Below the pieces are notes generated by a model. The model saw nothing but the letters and a program-made list of their open reading frames with translations, had not been told where the DNA came from and made no database searches. A stretch of 64,000 bases of DNA from an uncultured Lachnospiraceae bacterium (GTDB lineage Bacteria > Bacillota > Clostridia > Lachnospirales > Lachnospiraceae), in the NCBI GenBank assembly GCA_910586715.1, contig CAJUJG010000003.1, forward strand, positions 40,656 to 104,655. Direction: 5' to 3'. Positions within the stretch are counted from its first letter, which is position 1, and every line of letters starts with the position of its first letter. A program made the translations under genes and the position numbers. This document shows positions 34,211 through 44,093 of this stretch, piece after piece.

Positions 34211-35610
34211 AAGTAAGCCACAACCTCCTCAAAATGCATTCCGTGCGACGCCTTCACAAGAACCGTATCCTTATCGTGCAGAATACCTTCCAGCTCACAA
34301 ATCATCGCATCCTTATCCGTAAAATAATACCTCTTCTGTGCATTGTTATCCACGCCGCAAGCCGCATCATACATGCTTTTGCACAAATCACCCACAAAAA
34401 TCAGCACATGAATTTCCGCATTTGCGGCATATTCTCCGACCTGCGCGTGCAGCGTGCGCTCATTCTTTCCAAGTTCAAACATATCGCCCAAAATCGCCAC
34501 GCGCCGCGGGCTTTTTTGCAAATCCGACATCATCAGCAAATCAAGCGCCGCCTTCATTGATACAGGATTGGCATTATAGCAGTCGTCAATTACCGTAAAA
34601 CGCTCCGTGTGAATAATATGGCTTCTGCCGCCCACCGGCTCCACCGCGCAAATTCCCTGTCTGATTTGCTCTGCGCTAAGCCCCAAAAGTGTCCCCACGG
34701 CTGTAGCCGCAAGCGCATTATAAACCATATGCCCGCCTGCAAGCGGAATGTCCGCCTGAAAATCAGCGCGCACTTCGCCTGTACGAATATGTATCATCAC
34801 GCTGCTGCCGTCAAGCCCCCTGTTCTCATAGCCGTCCGCATAAACGCCGCACCCGCTCTCACTTCCAAAAAACAGCGGCTTTATGCCTTTTACGTCTGTA
34901 ACTGTAGAAAGCTTATCATCATCCCCATTCAGGCAGATACGCGCATCCTCTTTCATATAATCAAAAATTTCCGTCTTAGCTTTTAAAATACCATCGCGTG
35001 ATTTCAAATTTTCCAAATGGCACTGACCGATATTTGTTATGACACAAATGTCAGGTTTTGCAATTTTGCTAAGCCGGTGCATCTCGCCAAAATCACTGAT
35101 CCCCATTTCCAGCACGGCAACCTCGCAGTCATCGCGGATTTTCAACACCGTAAGCGGAAGCCCCACTTCATTATTAAAATTGCCCTCCGTCTTCTGCACC
35201 CGAAATCCTTGCGAAAGCACACTTGCCACAAACTCTTTGGTACTCGTCTTTCCGACACTCCCCGTAATCCCGACAACCTTAACATCAAGCCCGTCAAGAT
35301 AAAATTCCGCCATATCCTTCAGCGCCTGAAAGCTGTCCTTTACAAGAATATACGCACCCTCAGTGTCTTTCGGTTCTTTCTCACACACCACCCCAAGCGC
35401 GCCCTTCTCCCACACGCTCCCGATAAAATCGTGACCATCCACACGCTCACCGGTCGTAGCAACAAACACAAAGCCGCGTTCTGCCTGCCTCGAATCGTGC
35501 ACCACCCCAAGCGCCTCGGCAGAATACTGCCAACCGTCCGCTGGCACGCCCTCCATATGCAGCACGCCGCCCACTGCCTGCGCAATATTGCTGAGTGTCA
35601 TATTTTTCAT
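34207..35610 (-). CDS. murF: UDP-MurNAc-tripeptide--D-Ala-D-Ala ligase
   Basis: A 467-residue Mur ligase. The ATP site is VVGITGSVGKTSTKEF; NFNNEVGLP and DDCYNANPVSMKAALD are MurF-specific. It adds D-Ala-D-Ala to the UDP-muramyl tripeptide in the cytosol. The ATG at 35610 with GGGGG upstream gives the usual N-terminus; a longer frame to 35670 adds 20 unrelated residues. ddl ends 14 bases upstream, so synthesis and use of D-Ala-D-Ala are encoded together. Confidence 0.96.
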   Translation of the reverse strand: MKNMTLSNIAQAVGGVLHMEGVPADGWQYSAEALGVVHDSRQAERGFVFVATTGERVDGHDFIGSVWEKGALGVVCEKEPKDTEGAYILVKDSFQALKDMAEFYLDGLDVKVVGITGSVGKTSTKEFVASVLSQGFRVQKTEGNFNNEVGLPLTVLKIRDDCEVAVLEMGISDFGEMHRLSKIAKPDICVITNIGQCHLENLKSRDGILKAKTEIFDYMKEDARICLNGDDDKLSTVTDVKGIKPLFFGSESGCGVYADGYENRGLDGSSVMIHIRTGEVRADFQADIPLAGGHMVYNALAATAVGTLLGLSAEQIRQGICAVEPVGGRSHIIHTERFTVIDDCYNANPVSMKAALDLLMMSDLQKSPRRVAILGDMFELGKNERTLHAQVGEYAANAEIHVLIFVGDLCKSMYDAACGVDNNAQKRYYFTDKDAMICELEGILHDKDTVLVKASHGMHFEEVVAYL

Positions 35611-35624
35611 ACCATACCCCCGTA

Positions 35625-36665
35625 TTATCCCCGATATTTCTCCAAAGAAATGTCTATTATCTTTTGGCAAAGCGCCGGAAAATCCGTTCCCACAACGGCA
35701 GCCTCCTGCGGCAGAAGCGAAGTCGGCGTCATTCCAGGCAGTGTGTTTGCTTCAAGACAGTAAAAATTATAATTCCTATCCATGCGAAAATCCATACGCG
35801 CATAAGTTTTCAAACGAAGCGCCCGAAAAACAGTTTCCGCGCATGCCTGCATGGCGCGCGCTACGTTCGCGTCAAGCTCGGCAGGGCACGTTTCCACGGC
35901 AGAGCCCGCCTGATATTTATTCTTATAATCATAAAATCCCGTCTTCGGCGCAATCTCAATAATCGGCAATGCCTTACCGTCAATGACCCCGACAGAAAAT
36001 TCCCTGCCGTCTATGTACTGTTCGATAATAACCGTATCTTCCAGCGCAAACGCCTGCTCCAGTGCATTTGAAAGCTCGTTTCCGTCATACGCAATATACA
36101 CGCCGACACTCGAACCGCCGCAGTTCACTTTTGCAATGCACGGATAAATGTTCCACACATCCGCCATATGCCTCTCTGTTTTTGAAACGACAATGCCCTT
36201 GGGCGTCGGAATTTTAAACTGTCCGAAAATTTCCTTTGTAATTGCCTTATCCATTGCAATCGCACTCGACAGATAATCCGTCCCCGTATATTTAATGTCC
36301 AGCAAATCAAACATCGCCTGAATCTTTCCGTCCTCGCCGTTTTGCCCATGAAGCGCCAGAAAAACAATGTCCGCCTGCTGACAAATCGGGATTACATTCG
36401 GACCGACCGCACATTCCGGATTGCCTTTGCGCATCGCCTTCACTGCATTAATATCAGGATTCTGCTCCGAAATGCTTCCGAAATTCTCACTCCAGTCCCG
36501 TTCCCGCGAGAAAATATCAGCCGCATCCCCCTCATATCCCATATACACATCAAGCAGCACAAGCTGGTGCCCTGTTTGTTTTAACGCCTTATAAATCATT
36601 GTTCCCGTTACGAGAGACACATCCCGCTCCGTACTGATGCCTCCCGCCAATACTACAATATTCAT
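35625..36665 (-). CDS. ddl: D-alanine--D-alanine ligase
   Basis: A 346-residue ATP-grasp enzyme. MNIVVLAGGISTERDVS opens the fold; HGQNGEDG, CGGSSVGVYIA, EQYIDGREFSVGV and EANTLPGMTPTSLLPQ are the standard Ddl motifs. The Y/F position in the omega loop (near TGFYDYKNKY) is consistent with a D-Ala-specific enzyme rather than a D-Lac ligase. The ATG at 36665 has GGAGG eight bases upstream. It precedes murF. Confidence 0.96.
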   Translation of the reverse strand: MNIVVLAGGISTERDVSLVTGTMIYKALKQTGHQLVLLDVYMGYEGDAADIFSRERDWSENFGSISEQNPDINAVKAMRKGNPECAVGPNVIPICQQADIVFLALHGQNGEDGKIQAMFDLLDIKYTGTDYLSSAIAMDKAITKEIFGQFKIPTPKGIVVSKTERHMADVWNIYPCIAKVNCGGSSVGVYIAYDGNELSNALEQAFALEDTVIIEQYIDGREFSVGVIDGKALPIIEIAPKTGFYDYKNKYQAGSAVETCPAELDANVARAMQACAETVFRALRLKTYARMDFRMDRNYNFYCLEANTLPGMTPTSLLPQEAAVVGTDFPALCQKIIDISLEKYRG

Positions 36666-36706
36666 TCTGTAATCCTCCATTCTAAACCATTCGCTCCTAA
36701 ATCCAG

Positions 36707-38131
36707 TTACCAGTCTTTCTCTATATCAATCAAATTTTTCAGCATATCACTCATTCCAAAAAGCAGTATTCCGTTCCACTCCAAATTTCTGTCAGCTGTC
36801 TCCAAAAGTTCCTTCCACGCGCCGCTTTCATCAATATAACACACACCGTTTTCATTCAGACCTCCCATATATTGTATGGTATTCTCAATAATCTCCGTGT
36901 ATTCCTTGCTCGGCGTAATATCATTTATGAAACACAACAGCAGCATATTGTAAAGATTATCATACACCGAACGCTTTCCGGTCCCGAAAAACGCGTCATT
37001 TTTCGCCGCATTTCCGGTATCCTCATTCCGGTCCACCAAATCCTTCATAATATGCGTACACAAATCCCTGTCCGTGTTCTCTCCGGCGCTGACATATGCG
37101 ATGACGCCGTAAAAAACAAACCGCTGTGCAGAATAATCCTCATTCTTTTCTTTCAAAAACGTTTCAACAATCGTCTTATATTCCTCGTTGAATTGAACAC
37201 GAAACAATTGCACTGCCGCATAAAAACGTGCATTCTTTCTGACATCCGTGTCACATTCCTGCTTTGAAAGCCACGCCCAAGCCTTGTCCGCCGCCTCCTT
37301 ATACTCCTTCGAGACGCTTGCCTCATACCTGCCGAACATATCACGGCTCATTGCCATAATCCCGCAAAACGCTGCCGTCGCCTCGTAATCACCGTAAAGA
37401 CTTCCATCCGTTCCCTGATGCCCTTTCAGCCAGCCGGCAAAATACAAAAGCTGCGACACAAGCTGCCTGTCCTTTTCCTCCTCACCAAACTGCTTGTATG
37501 CTTCCTCAAACAGCGAACCGTTGCACTGCATTGCGTACATAATCGCATGCATTCCAAAGCTGATATCGCAAATCCCCTGCGCATCCTCCACAAGCTGCAC
37601 ATCGCTTACATTCTTTAACATTCCAACAAACATATTTTCGTATCCGTCCGGTGTAATGCCAAACGGATACGACTGTCCGACAATATCTGTCTCTATGTAA
37701 TACGTTCCCGTATCCGTCACTTCGGAAAAATCGCCCTCACTGAGATAGCATCCACTGTTTTCATCCAATCTCCTTTTCCCGATTCGTCCAGTGTAAACCA
37801 CCTTTTTGTCTGCCTGATTGATAACCCGAAATGTGCTCCCCAGCTGCTCGCCGAAAAACATTACTTTCTTCTCACGATTGGAAATATACCCTGCCTGATT
37901 GACAAAAACCTTTGTAGTGCTCACGGGAAGCGTAATTCCCTGGCTCACCAAAAGGGCGCCAAAGTCCTCTCCGCGCCCAAACATCGATTGCTGTATCATA
38001 TCCTGCTCCGACGCCACCTTCGTCTCGGTCTGCTCCGTTTCCATCTGTGTACCGCCGCATCCTGTAACCGCAATTGTTACAGCCATAATCAGGGAAATCG
38101 CCCTGAACCTTTTATTCATCTTCATTACCAT
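36707..38131 (-). CDS. Lipoprotein with CelD-N/GH9-like architecture
   Basis: A 474-residue lipoprotein: lipobox VTGC near residue 25, then an immunoglobulin-like domain beginning VFVNQAGYISN (the CelD N-terminal pattern found before GH9 catalytic domains), and a helical region from about 165 to the end resembling the GH9 alpha/alpha toroid. The GH9 catalytic DAGD motif is not visible, so it may bind rather than cleave carbohydrate, or use other residues. Substrate unknown. Confidence 0.72.
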   Translation of the reverse strand: MVMKMNKRFRAISLIMAVTIAVTGCGGTQMETEQTETKVASEQDMIQQSMFGRGEDFGALLVSQGITLPVSTTKVFVNQAGYISNREKKVMFFGEQLGSTFRVINQADKKVVYTGRIGKRRLDENSGCYLSEGDFSEVTDTGTYYIETDIVGQSYPFGITPDGYENMFVGMLKNVSDVQLVEDAQGICDISFGMHAIMYAMQCNGSLFEEAYKQFGEEEKDRQLVSQLLYFAGWLKGHQGTDGSLYGDYEATAAFCGIMAMSRDMFGRYEASVSKEYKEAADKAWAWLSKQECDTDVRKNARFYAAVQLFRVQFNEEYKTIVETFLKEKNEDYSAQRFVFYGVIAYVSAGENTDRDLCTHIMKDLVDRNEDTGNAAKNDAFFGTGKRSVYDNLYNMLLLCFINDITPSKEYTEIIENTIQYMGGLNENGVCYIDESGAWKELLETADRNLEWNGILLFGMSDMLKNLIDIEKDW

Positions 38132-38155
38132 AATCGTATCTCCAGTAGTTCTATT

Positions 38156-39313
38156 TTACACGTATTCCTTTGCTCTGTAAACCACTTTTCCATCGATGAT
38201 TGTCATAAGCGTTTTTGTAAAAGTTTCCATTGGATTTCCATCGAAAACTGCAATATCAGCATCTTTTCCCTTCTCAATGGTGCCCACCCGATTGTCCGTT
38301 CCGCATATCTTTGCGGCATTAATTGTCATTGCACGATACCCGTCCTCAAGAGACAGCCCCTGCTTGACGCTAAGCCCCACACACAGTGGAAGCGACTGGA
38401 TCAGCGACACGGGATGATCCGTTGTAATTGCCACTGTAACACCTGCGTTTGCAAGAATACCCGCGGTCTTAAATGCCACATTCTGCACTTCAATTTTATT
38501 GCGCGTCGTAAAATCCGGTCCGACAATTGCAGGGTAATTCTCCGCGGAAAGCTCTTCGGCAATTAAATGTCCCTCACTGCAATGATCCAGCGTCATCCGC
38601 AAATCAAATTCCTTCGCTATGCGAATTGCCGTGAAAATATCATCCACACGATGTACATGTGCCTTCAACGGAATTTTTTTCTCAAACACCGGACGCCATG
38701 CCTCATAATGGAGACTGTAGGGCGTGTTATTCTTCTCGTAATCGCAAAGATACTGCCGCGCATTCACAAGTTCGTTTCTCAGCATCCCTGCAATCGCCAT
38801 TCGCGTTACAGGAGATATATTCATACCGGAATAATTTACCTTCGGATTTTCACCGAAGGCAACTTTCATTGCGGAAGGCATCTTCAGGATTAAATCGTCA
38901 ATCCTTCTCCCGCATGTCTTGATAACAGCAAACTGACCTCCGACAACATTAGAGCTGCCGGGGCCGATATTTGCTGAAGTAATGCCCGCCCGAACCGCGT
39001 CCGAAAAGGCTGCATCCATCGTATTTATGGCATCTATGGAGCGGAGCATGGGCGTAATGGGATGGACTGTCTCATTGCAGTCGTCTCCCTCCTGCCCCTT
39101 TTTCTCTTCTGTGATCCCCATATGGCAATGCGCCTCAATCAAGCCGGGCATCAGCAAATGGTGTCTCACATCTATTGTCTCGCACGCCGCAGACTCCGGA
39201 AGCGTTATTACATTTGATACCTCTGCAATCTTACCGTCCTTTATAAGTACACTGCCATCAAATGTTCCCGCTTTCGCCATACTGCGGATCGTCGCATTTT
39301 TCAATAAAAGCAT
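38156..39313 (-). CDS. Amidohydrolase-superfamily protein
   Basis: A 385-residue metal-dependent hydrolase of the imidazolonepropionase-like group. Metal ligands are seen in HCHMG (near residue 62), later H in KAHVHRVDD and DHCSEGH, and ITTDHPV. The C-terminal KGKDADIAVFDGNPME closes the composite beta-sandwich. It is cytosolic and of normal length. The substrate is unknown. It ends close to a GH9-like lipoprotein and starts close to the M23 gene, which need not be functionally linked. Confidence 0.88.
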   Translation of the reverse strand: MLLLKNATIRSMAKAGTFDGSVLIKDGKIAEVSNVITLPESAACETIDVRHHLLMPGLIEAHCHMGITEEKKGQEGDDCNETVHPITPMLRSIDAINTMDAAFSDAVRAGITSANIGPGSSNVVGGQFAVIKTCGRRIDDLILKMPSAMKVAFGENPKVNYSGMNISPVTRMAIAGMLRNELVNARQYLCDYEKNNTPYSLHYEAWRPVFEKKIPLKAHVHRVDDIFTAIRIAKEFDLRMTLDHCSEGHLIAEELSAENYPAIVGPDFTTRNKIEVQNVAFKTAGILANAGVTVAITTDHPVSLIQSLPLCVGLSVKQGLSLEDGYRAMTINAAKICGTDNRVGTIEKGKDADIAVFDGNPMETFTKTLMTIIDGKVVYRAKEYV

Positions 39314-39320
39314 TTGGCTG

Positions 39321-40223
39321 CTAATCCTCCTGTCCCCTCGTTAAAGGATCAACCGGTATTCCGTCTTTCGTCAGCTTAAAATAAACATTGGAACCTTCTT
39401 CCGAATAATAAATGGTAGGCGCCGCTACTTTTCCCACCAAATCGCCTGCCGACACTCTGTCACCTTCTGCTACGGCAAGTTCCTCAAGCTGCCCGTAGGT
39501 AAGCTCATAACCGTCTCCTACATCAAAGGTTACGGTATTTCCCGTTTGGGAATCATAGTAAATGCGTTTCACAATCCCTTCCGTTGCCGCCGTGATTACT
39601 GTTCCCTCAGGCGCGGAAAGCACAAGTGCGGGATTGTACTTATACTGCTGCATGGTCGGATGATACACCGCCTTGTCCATACTGTAGTCAAGGAGCACTT
39701 CTCCTACAACCGGAAGTGTCAGTGCTTCTGTTCCCGCAAAGTTCAGCGGTTCCGCTGCCGCTTCCTCACTCATAAATACCGCTGCCTTGTCAGTACCTTC
39801 TAAGGTACTACCTTCAAGCGTGGTATTTTCCAACGGAACATTTGACACGTTTCCAGAATTTACCTCCGTAAAATTGGGATCAACATCCATGTCATTGTTA
39901 TCGCTTAAATCATACATATCAATATCCTGTGTCTTCTCATAGCGCGCATCGGTCAGACCCGCATTTCCTTTTGTCAGTTCCGCCTTCGCCTTTCCCGAAA
40001 CAAAGCGCGAATTATTCGCGTTTTCCTCCTGCGTATTACCATCATTTTGTTTTTCCTGCTCGAGCCTTGCAAAATCTATTTTGTTATCTTCCGTTTTCGT
40101 GTTGCCCCGTGCCGACATATACACGCCGGCAAGCGTCAGTGCAGACAATACAAACACAGAAGCTGCTATAATGCTCAATTTTTCCTTCTGCACGGCAGGG
40201 CGCCTGTTATTACGTCTGTTCAT
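39321..40223 (-). CDS. M23/LytM-domain protein, SpoIIQ-like, catalytically degenerate
   Basis: A 300-residue protein with one N-terminal membrane segment (about 17-37), a low-complexity linker to residue 150 and a LytM fold (about 165-298: APEGTVITAATEGIVK, VTFDVGDGYELTYGQL, GDLVGKV). The zinc-binding histidines of active M23 enzymes are replaced: N in YNPAL, and NVYF instead of HxHF. Loss of activity fits SpoIIQ, the forespore half of the engulfment channel. A SpoIID-like gene lies directly upstream, as spoIID and spoIIQ do in bacilli. Confidence 0.8.
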   Translation of the reverse strand: MNRRNNRRPAVQKEKLSIIAASVFVLSALTLAGVYMSARGNTKTEDNKIDFARLEQEKQNDGNTQEENANNSRFVSGKAKAELTKGNAGLTDARYEKTQDIDMYDLSDNNDMDVDPNFTEVNSGNVSNVPLENTTLEGSTLEGTDKAAVFMSEEAAAEPLNFAGTEALTLPVVGEVLLDYSMDKAVYHPTMQQYKYNPALVLSAPEGTVITAATEGIVKRIYYDSQTGNTVTFDVGDGYELTYGQLEELAVAEGDRVSAGDLVGKVAAPTIYYSEEGSNVYFKLTKDGIPVDPLTRGQED

Positions 40224-40303
40224 CCTCTACCTCCATTTCCGGCAAGTCACCAACAAGTTTTTATCGGTTCGCCTGTTGATAGCATTGCCGTGTTTGGAGA
40301 AGT

Positions 40304-40990
40304 TTATTCATAGATTGCTACCGAAATCCCGTCGTAAAAGTATTGCAAAATTTTGTAAAAATCCATGCCGTCCTGAGCCAGTATATACGCAAAATTTAAT
40401 GAAAACCCAACGCCCTCGCCCGCCTCTTCGACAAGCATGCTGCCCTGTGAGGACGTGAAAAACGGAGCCGCGATTACCCTGTTTTCCTTTGTAATCACGG
40501 CTCCATATGTAAATGCAACGGCACGTTCAATCTCTTTCCATTTTATATATTCCTCACTGCCCGTATCCGTTCCCAGCTGTCTGATATAAAGACCTGTCCT
40601 GTCAAAATCAAGGTTTTCCGGGCATCCCTCGCACTCCCATGTATAAAGAAGATTGGTGCGAAACACAATCGCAAGCGCCTTCAAATACTCCTGCTCTAAA
40701 TCATACGCAGACTGCGACGTTGTTTCCACAAAATCCTCGCTTTCGCTAAAAATAATATCCTTTGGTATCTGCGCTGCAACCATCAGTTCTACAATTTTCT
40801 CCGGGGCATAATAGAAATCTCCCCTGCCTTCATGGACCATTACCCGAAAAGCAGAATTTATGACACTTGTGTCATTTTTTTCCGCTTTCCCTTTTATGGA
40901 ATCATAAACAGATTTAGGCGGTTTTATCAATATACTGCCAATAATCGGCAGGCTGATTATAACAATAAAAATTTTTAAAATCTTCTTCAT
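40304..40990 (-). CDS. SpoIID-like sporulation protein
   Basis: A 228-residue protein with an N-terminal membrane anchor and the SpoIID domain: EYLKALAIVFRTNLLYTW (the Glu-bearing helix) and, near the end, GEGVGFSLNFAYILAQDGMDFYKILQYFYDG, here broken as GEGVGFSL and YILAQDG, matching the GHGVGMSQ region of SpoIID. SpoIID is a lytic transglycosylase acting at engulfment. It is shorter than classical SpoIID. Its position directly before a SpoIIQ-like gene strengthens the call and implies a spore-forming host. Confidence 0.78.
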   Translation of the reverse strand: MKKILKIFIVIISLPIIGSILIKPPKSVYDSIKGKAEKNDTSVINSAFRVMVHEGRGDFYYAPEKIVELMVAAQIPKDIIFSESEDFVETTSQSAYDLEQEYLKALAIVFRTNLLYTWECEGCPENLDFDRTGLYIRQLGTDTGSEEYIKWKEIERAVAFTYGAVITKENRVIAAPFFTSSQGSMLVEEAGEGVGFSLNFAYILAQDGMDFYKILQYFYDGISVAIYE

Positions 40991-41124
40991 GCTTTATTTT
41001 ACGCATTACTATTTTATACTATTCATAATTTTTTATTTCCGTGAGCAATGGGCAAGTGGTTGCTTGCATACATTTTGCAAATTCCTCGTAGCCCGCTGCG
41101 AAGTATTTGACTTTAACCGCACGT

Positions 41125-41829
41125 TTACACCCCGATATAATCCTGCGCTCCATCCACAATCAGATCCCCATAAATTCCGCCAAGCGCAAGCAGTCCTTTC
41201 GCAATAAGCCCCGCATACAGCATCGCACCATCATAGCGCAAATGCGTATTATCCTGCTTACCTTCCGGATAATTCTTATAAATTCCTGCATCAAAAAACA
41301 TATGCCATTTACGGCTTTCTTCCTCTCCTGCTTTTTCCAGTGCGGCGCGGCTCATGGTAAATAAATCCACAAGCGGTACGTTATATTTTTTTGCAGCTTC
41401 TTTCATGCCTGCTACATAGTCTGTGTGCATACTCGCCAAAAGAGCTCCGTTTTCGTCAAAATGTCTGCGCTCAACCGGCGTAATCAATACCGGATATGCA
41501 TCATGCGTTTTTGCGACCTGGATATACGTCTCAAGATTTTCAATATATGTCGAATACGGCTCCGTATAACGCGATGGGTCTTCTTTCTTTTCATCATTAT
41601 GACCAAACTGGATAAACAAAAAATCTCCCGCTCCAATCTCCTCGTCAATCGCCGCGAGCCTGCCCTCATCCATAAAGCTCTTTGTGCTTCTGCCGTTTCT
41701 TGCATGATTCAAAACAAAAACACCCTCCTTTACATACATCGGAAAAACCTGACCAATTCCCGTTTGCGGATAGGTTGTCACATCGTTGTTCTGTACCGTG
41801 GAATCCGCCGCCCAAAATATCTTATTCAT
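41125..41829 (-). CDS. SGNH/GDSL rhamnogalacturonan acetylesterase-type protein
   Basis: A 234-residue SGNH esterase. The nucleophile block is WAADSTVQ, the Gly site NHARNGRSTK, the Asn site FIQFGHNDEK, and the Asp-His pair is near the C-terminus (DNTHLRYDGA). This pattern is that of the rhamnogalacturonan acetylesterase family (RhgT/YesT-like), which removes acetyl groups from pectin. No signal peptide, so intracellular. It is 233 bases downstream of the sugar importer on the same strand. The ATG at 41829 gives the family-typical N-terminus; a start at 41856 is also possible. Confidence 0.85.
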   Translation of the reverse strand: MNKIFWAADSTVQNNDVTTYPQTGIGQVFPMYVKEGVFVLNHARNGRSTKSFMDEGRLAAIDEEIGAGDFLFIQFGHNDEKKEDPSRYTEPYSTYIENLETYIQVAKTHDAYPVLITPVERRHFDENGALLASMHTDYVAGMKEAAKKYNVPLVDLFTMSRAALEKAGEEESRKWHMFFDAGIYKNYPEGKQDNTHLRYDGAMLYAGLIAKGLLALGGIYGDLIVDGAQDYIGV

Positions 41830-41929
41830 ATTATAACCATACCTTTCTTCACTCATAAACTTTTCTTTATTTATGATTATAACACAAAATAAATAAAAAA
41901 GGGAAACTGAAGTTTCCCTTTTTCTTTAA

Positions 41930-42061
41930 TATATTTGCAGTACATATTCGAAAAACCTTCGGTTTTCCGAATACACGAGCTTCGCTCTATCAAAATGCAG
42001 ATTGTCAAATTCGTCTGCAAGCAACCGATTTGCCACTTTACATTTTGGCACTGCTCATTGC
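41930..42061. repeat. Hairpin-rich intergenic element
   Basis: It contains ATTCGAAAAACC/GGTTTTCCGAAT and TGCAGA/TCTGCA hairpins. AGCAATG-type and TGCAAGCAACC sequences at its right end recur inverted at 41043-41072 beyond the acetylesterase gene. It looks like one of the dispersed palindromic repeats of this genome. No complete reading frame of note. Confidence 0.4.
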
Positions 42062-42931
42062 TTACTCTTTAACAGCACCAATATTAACGCCCTTAACAAA
42101 ATACTTCTGCAAGAACGGATACAAAATCATGAAAGGCAGGATTGCCGAGATAATACCCGCGTTATACAGCGTATTCTGTGAAACCTCGTATGAGGTTGTC
42201 GGCGTATCACCGTCCATAATCATGTTTCTCAGCTTATACTGGAAGTTTACCTGATCCGGATCCGTAATATAAATCTTAACTGTTGAGTAGTCATTCCATA
42301 CTGCCACGGAGAACATCAAACCGATAGATGCAAGTGCAGCCTTTGAAAGCGGAAGCACAATCGTAAAGAATATTCGCATGGGCGAACACCCATCGATTCT
42401 CGCCGCCTCAAACAGTGATGCCGGAATCCCCTCAAAGAAGTTTCTCATCAATACAAGGTTGTAAACGTTCATACCATGCTTAAAAACGAGAATCCACATT
42501 GTATTCACAAGTCCCAACTGTTTCATTACCAAGTATTCCGGAATCATACCGCCTGAGAAAATCATGGTAAACATTAAGAAATATGCGAAAAATTCACGTC
42601 CCGGCATCTCAAACTGTACCAACACGTAACCACCGAGTGTTGAAAGCACAAGCCCAAGCAAAGTTCCCAACAATGTCGTGATAACAGAGTTGAAGAACGG
42701 TCTAATCAACGCCTTTGTTTCAATAATTGTTCTATAACCATCTAATGTAAACTGACTCGGCCAAAGCTGGAACTGATAAACGCCAACCTTATTTAACGAG
42801 TCAACGATAACTTTCCAAATCGGTACTAAGATAATTAAGCCGATTATGATGAACACGATATAATTGACAATGTCAAACACCGAAGTTCTCTCACTTGGCT
42901 TTTTTGTTTTAATTTCTTTTTCCTTTGCCAT
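42062..42931 (-). CDS. Carbohydrate ABC transporter permease (LplC/YtcP type)
   Basis: A 289-residue inner-membrane permease with six membrane segments and the EAA loop FEAARIDGCSPMRIFFTIVLPLSKAA, shown here as EAARIDGCS...LPLSK. It matches the LplC/YtcP subclass used for complex oligosaccharides, notably rhamnogalacturonan. The LplB-like partner ends 12 bases upstream and the binding protein precedes both. No ATPase is encoded, as is normal for this class, which shares an MsmX-like ATPase. Confidence 0.93.
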   Translation of the reverse strand: MAKEKEIKTKKPSERTSVFDIVNYIVFIIIGLIILVPIWKVIVDSLNKVGVYQFQLWPSQFTLDGYRTIIETKALIRPFFNSVITTLLGTLLGLVLSTLGGYVLVQFEMPGREFFAYFLMFTMIFSGGMIPEYLVMKQLGLVNTMWILVFKHGMNVYNLVLMRNFFEGIPASLFEAARIDGCSPMRIFFTIVLPLSKAALASIGLMFSVAVWNDYSTVKIYITDPDQVNFQYKLRNMIMDGDTPTTSYEVSQNTLYNAGIISAILPFMILYPFLQKYFVKGVNIGAVKE

Positions 42932-42943
42932 ATTCGCACCTCC

Positions 42944-43897
42944 TTATACAATGCCGCGTCCACGGGTCTTCTTACTTGCCCAGTTACATACAAGCACGAG
43001 GAAGCAGCCTACTGCCGACTTGAAGAGACCTACCGCTGTTGAATAACCATAGTTCGGCAATGCAATTGCGAATGTCTGACGGTAAATATATGTAGAAATA
43101 ACATCAGATACATCGTATACTGCATTGTTGTAAAGTACGAATACAGACTCAAACATATTCATAACCTTTGCAAGGTTCAGAATCAATACCGTAATAATTG
43201 TATTTGCAAGTGCAGGCAATGTTACGAAACGAATCTTCTGCATACGCGTCGCACCGTCAATGTCCGCTGCTTCATACAATTCAGGGTTAATACCAGAAAG
43301 CGTTGCAAGGAAGATAATCGTTCCCCAACCTGTTTCCTTCCAAATATTAATCAAATAGAAAATCGGACGCCACCACGTTTTGCTAGCAAGGAAGTAGATG
43401 TACTTTGTCGTATCACCGTGGAACAAAATACCGTTTACCATACCGGTTGCCGACGGTGAAAGGAACAAGCTGAAAATCGATGCAACTACTGCCCATGACA
43501 TAAAGTGAGGCAAATATATGATAGTCTGCAAAGTCTTCTTCGCAAACAGATTTTTCATTTCATTTAAGAAGATTGATACCACAACCGCGGAAATATTTGT
43601 AATAATCAGCTTTATGATACTCAATTCCAAAGTGTTTTTAAATGCGGTCCAAAATGCCGGCGTTCCGAACATCTTTGCAAAATGGTCTAAACCGACAAAT
43701 ACTTTGGCTCCTACAGGCTTATAATCATAAAATGCATAGCGTACGCCGAGCATAGGCCAATAGTTCATAATCAGCATGAAAATTACTACGGGCAGGAACA
43801 TGATATAGTATCCTCTGTTGTTCCATATGCGGAGTCCCAGAGGCTTATGACGAACTTCTACGCCGCCTGAGGTCATTACAACTTGTTTTTTTGCCAT
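42944..43897 (-). CDS. Carbohydrate ABC transporter permease (LplB type)
   Basis: A 317-residue permease with six membrane segments; the EAA loop is YEAADIDGATRMQKIRFVTLP. MAKKQVVMTSGG at 43897 is the likely start (AAGGA ten bases upstream); the frame reaches 44044 without a site there. It forms a heterodimer with the LplC-type permease that follows. The substrate is probably a pectin-derived oligosaccharide, inferred from the neighbouring acetylesterase and from the subclass. Confidence 0.93.
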   Translation of the reverse strand: MAKKQVVMTSGGVEVRHKPLGLRIWNNRGYYIMFLPVVIFMLIMNYWPMLGVRYAFYDYKPVGAKVFVGLDHFAKMFGTPAFWTAFKNTLELSIIKLIITNISAVVVSIFLNEMKNLFAKKTLQTIIYLPHFMSWAVVASIFSLFLSPSATGMVNGILFHGDTTKYIYFLASKTWWRPIFYLINIWKETGWGTIIFLATLSGINPELYEAADIDGATRMQKIRFVTLPALANTIITVLILNLAKVMNMFESVFVLYNNAVYDVSDVISTYIYRQTFAIALPNYGYSTAVGLFKSAVGCFLVLVCNWASKKTRGRGIV

Positions 43898-44093
43898 ACC
43901 GTTCTCATCCTTTCTTCCTTTTCCAATGGAATTTTCCCCATAATCACTATGCGGCCGGATAGAACGGCCACGTGTTACTATGTTGGTATTTTTTTGAACA
44001 AGCGCCCTGCCATATGCGGGTTCCCACACATGGCAGAGACACACTCATTCTCATAACTTTACTATCAGCCCAATATATTGAAAGCTGTTATAA

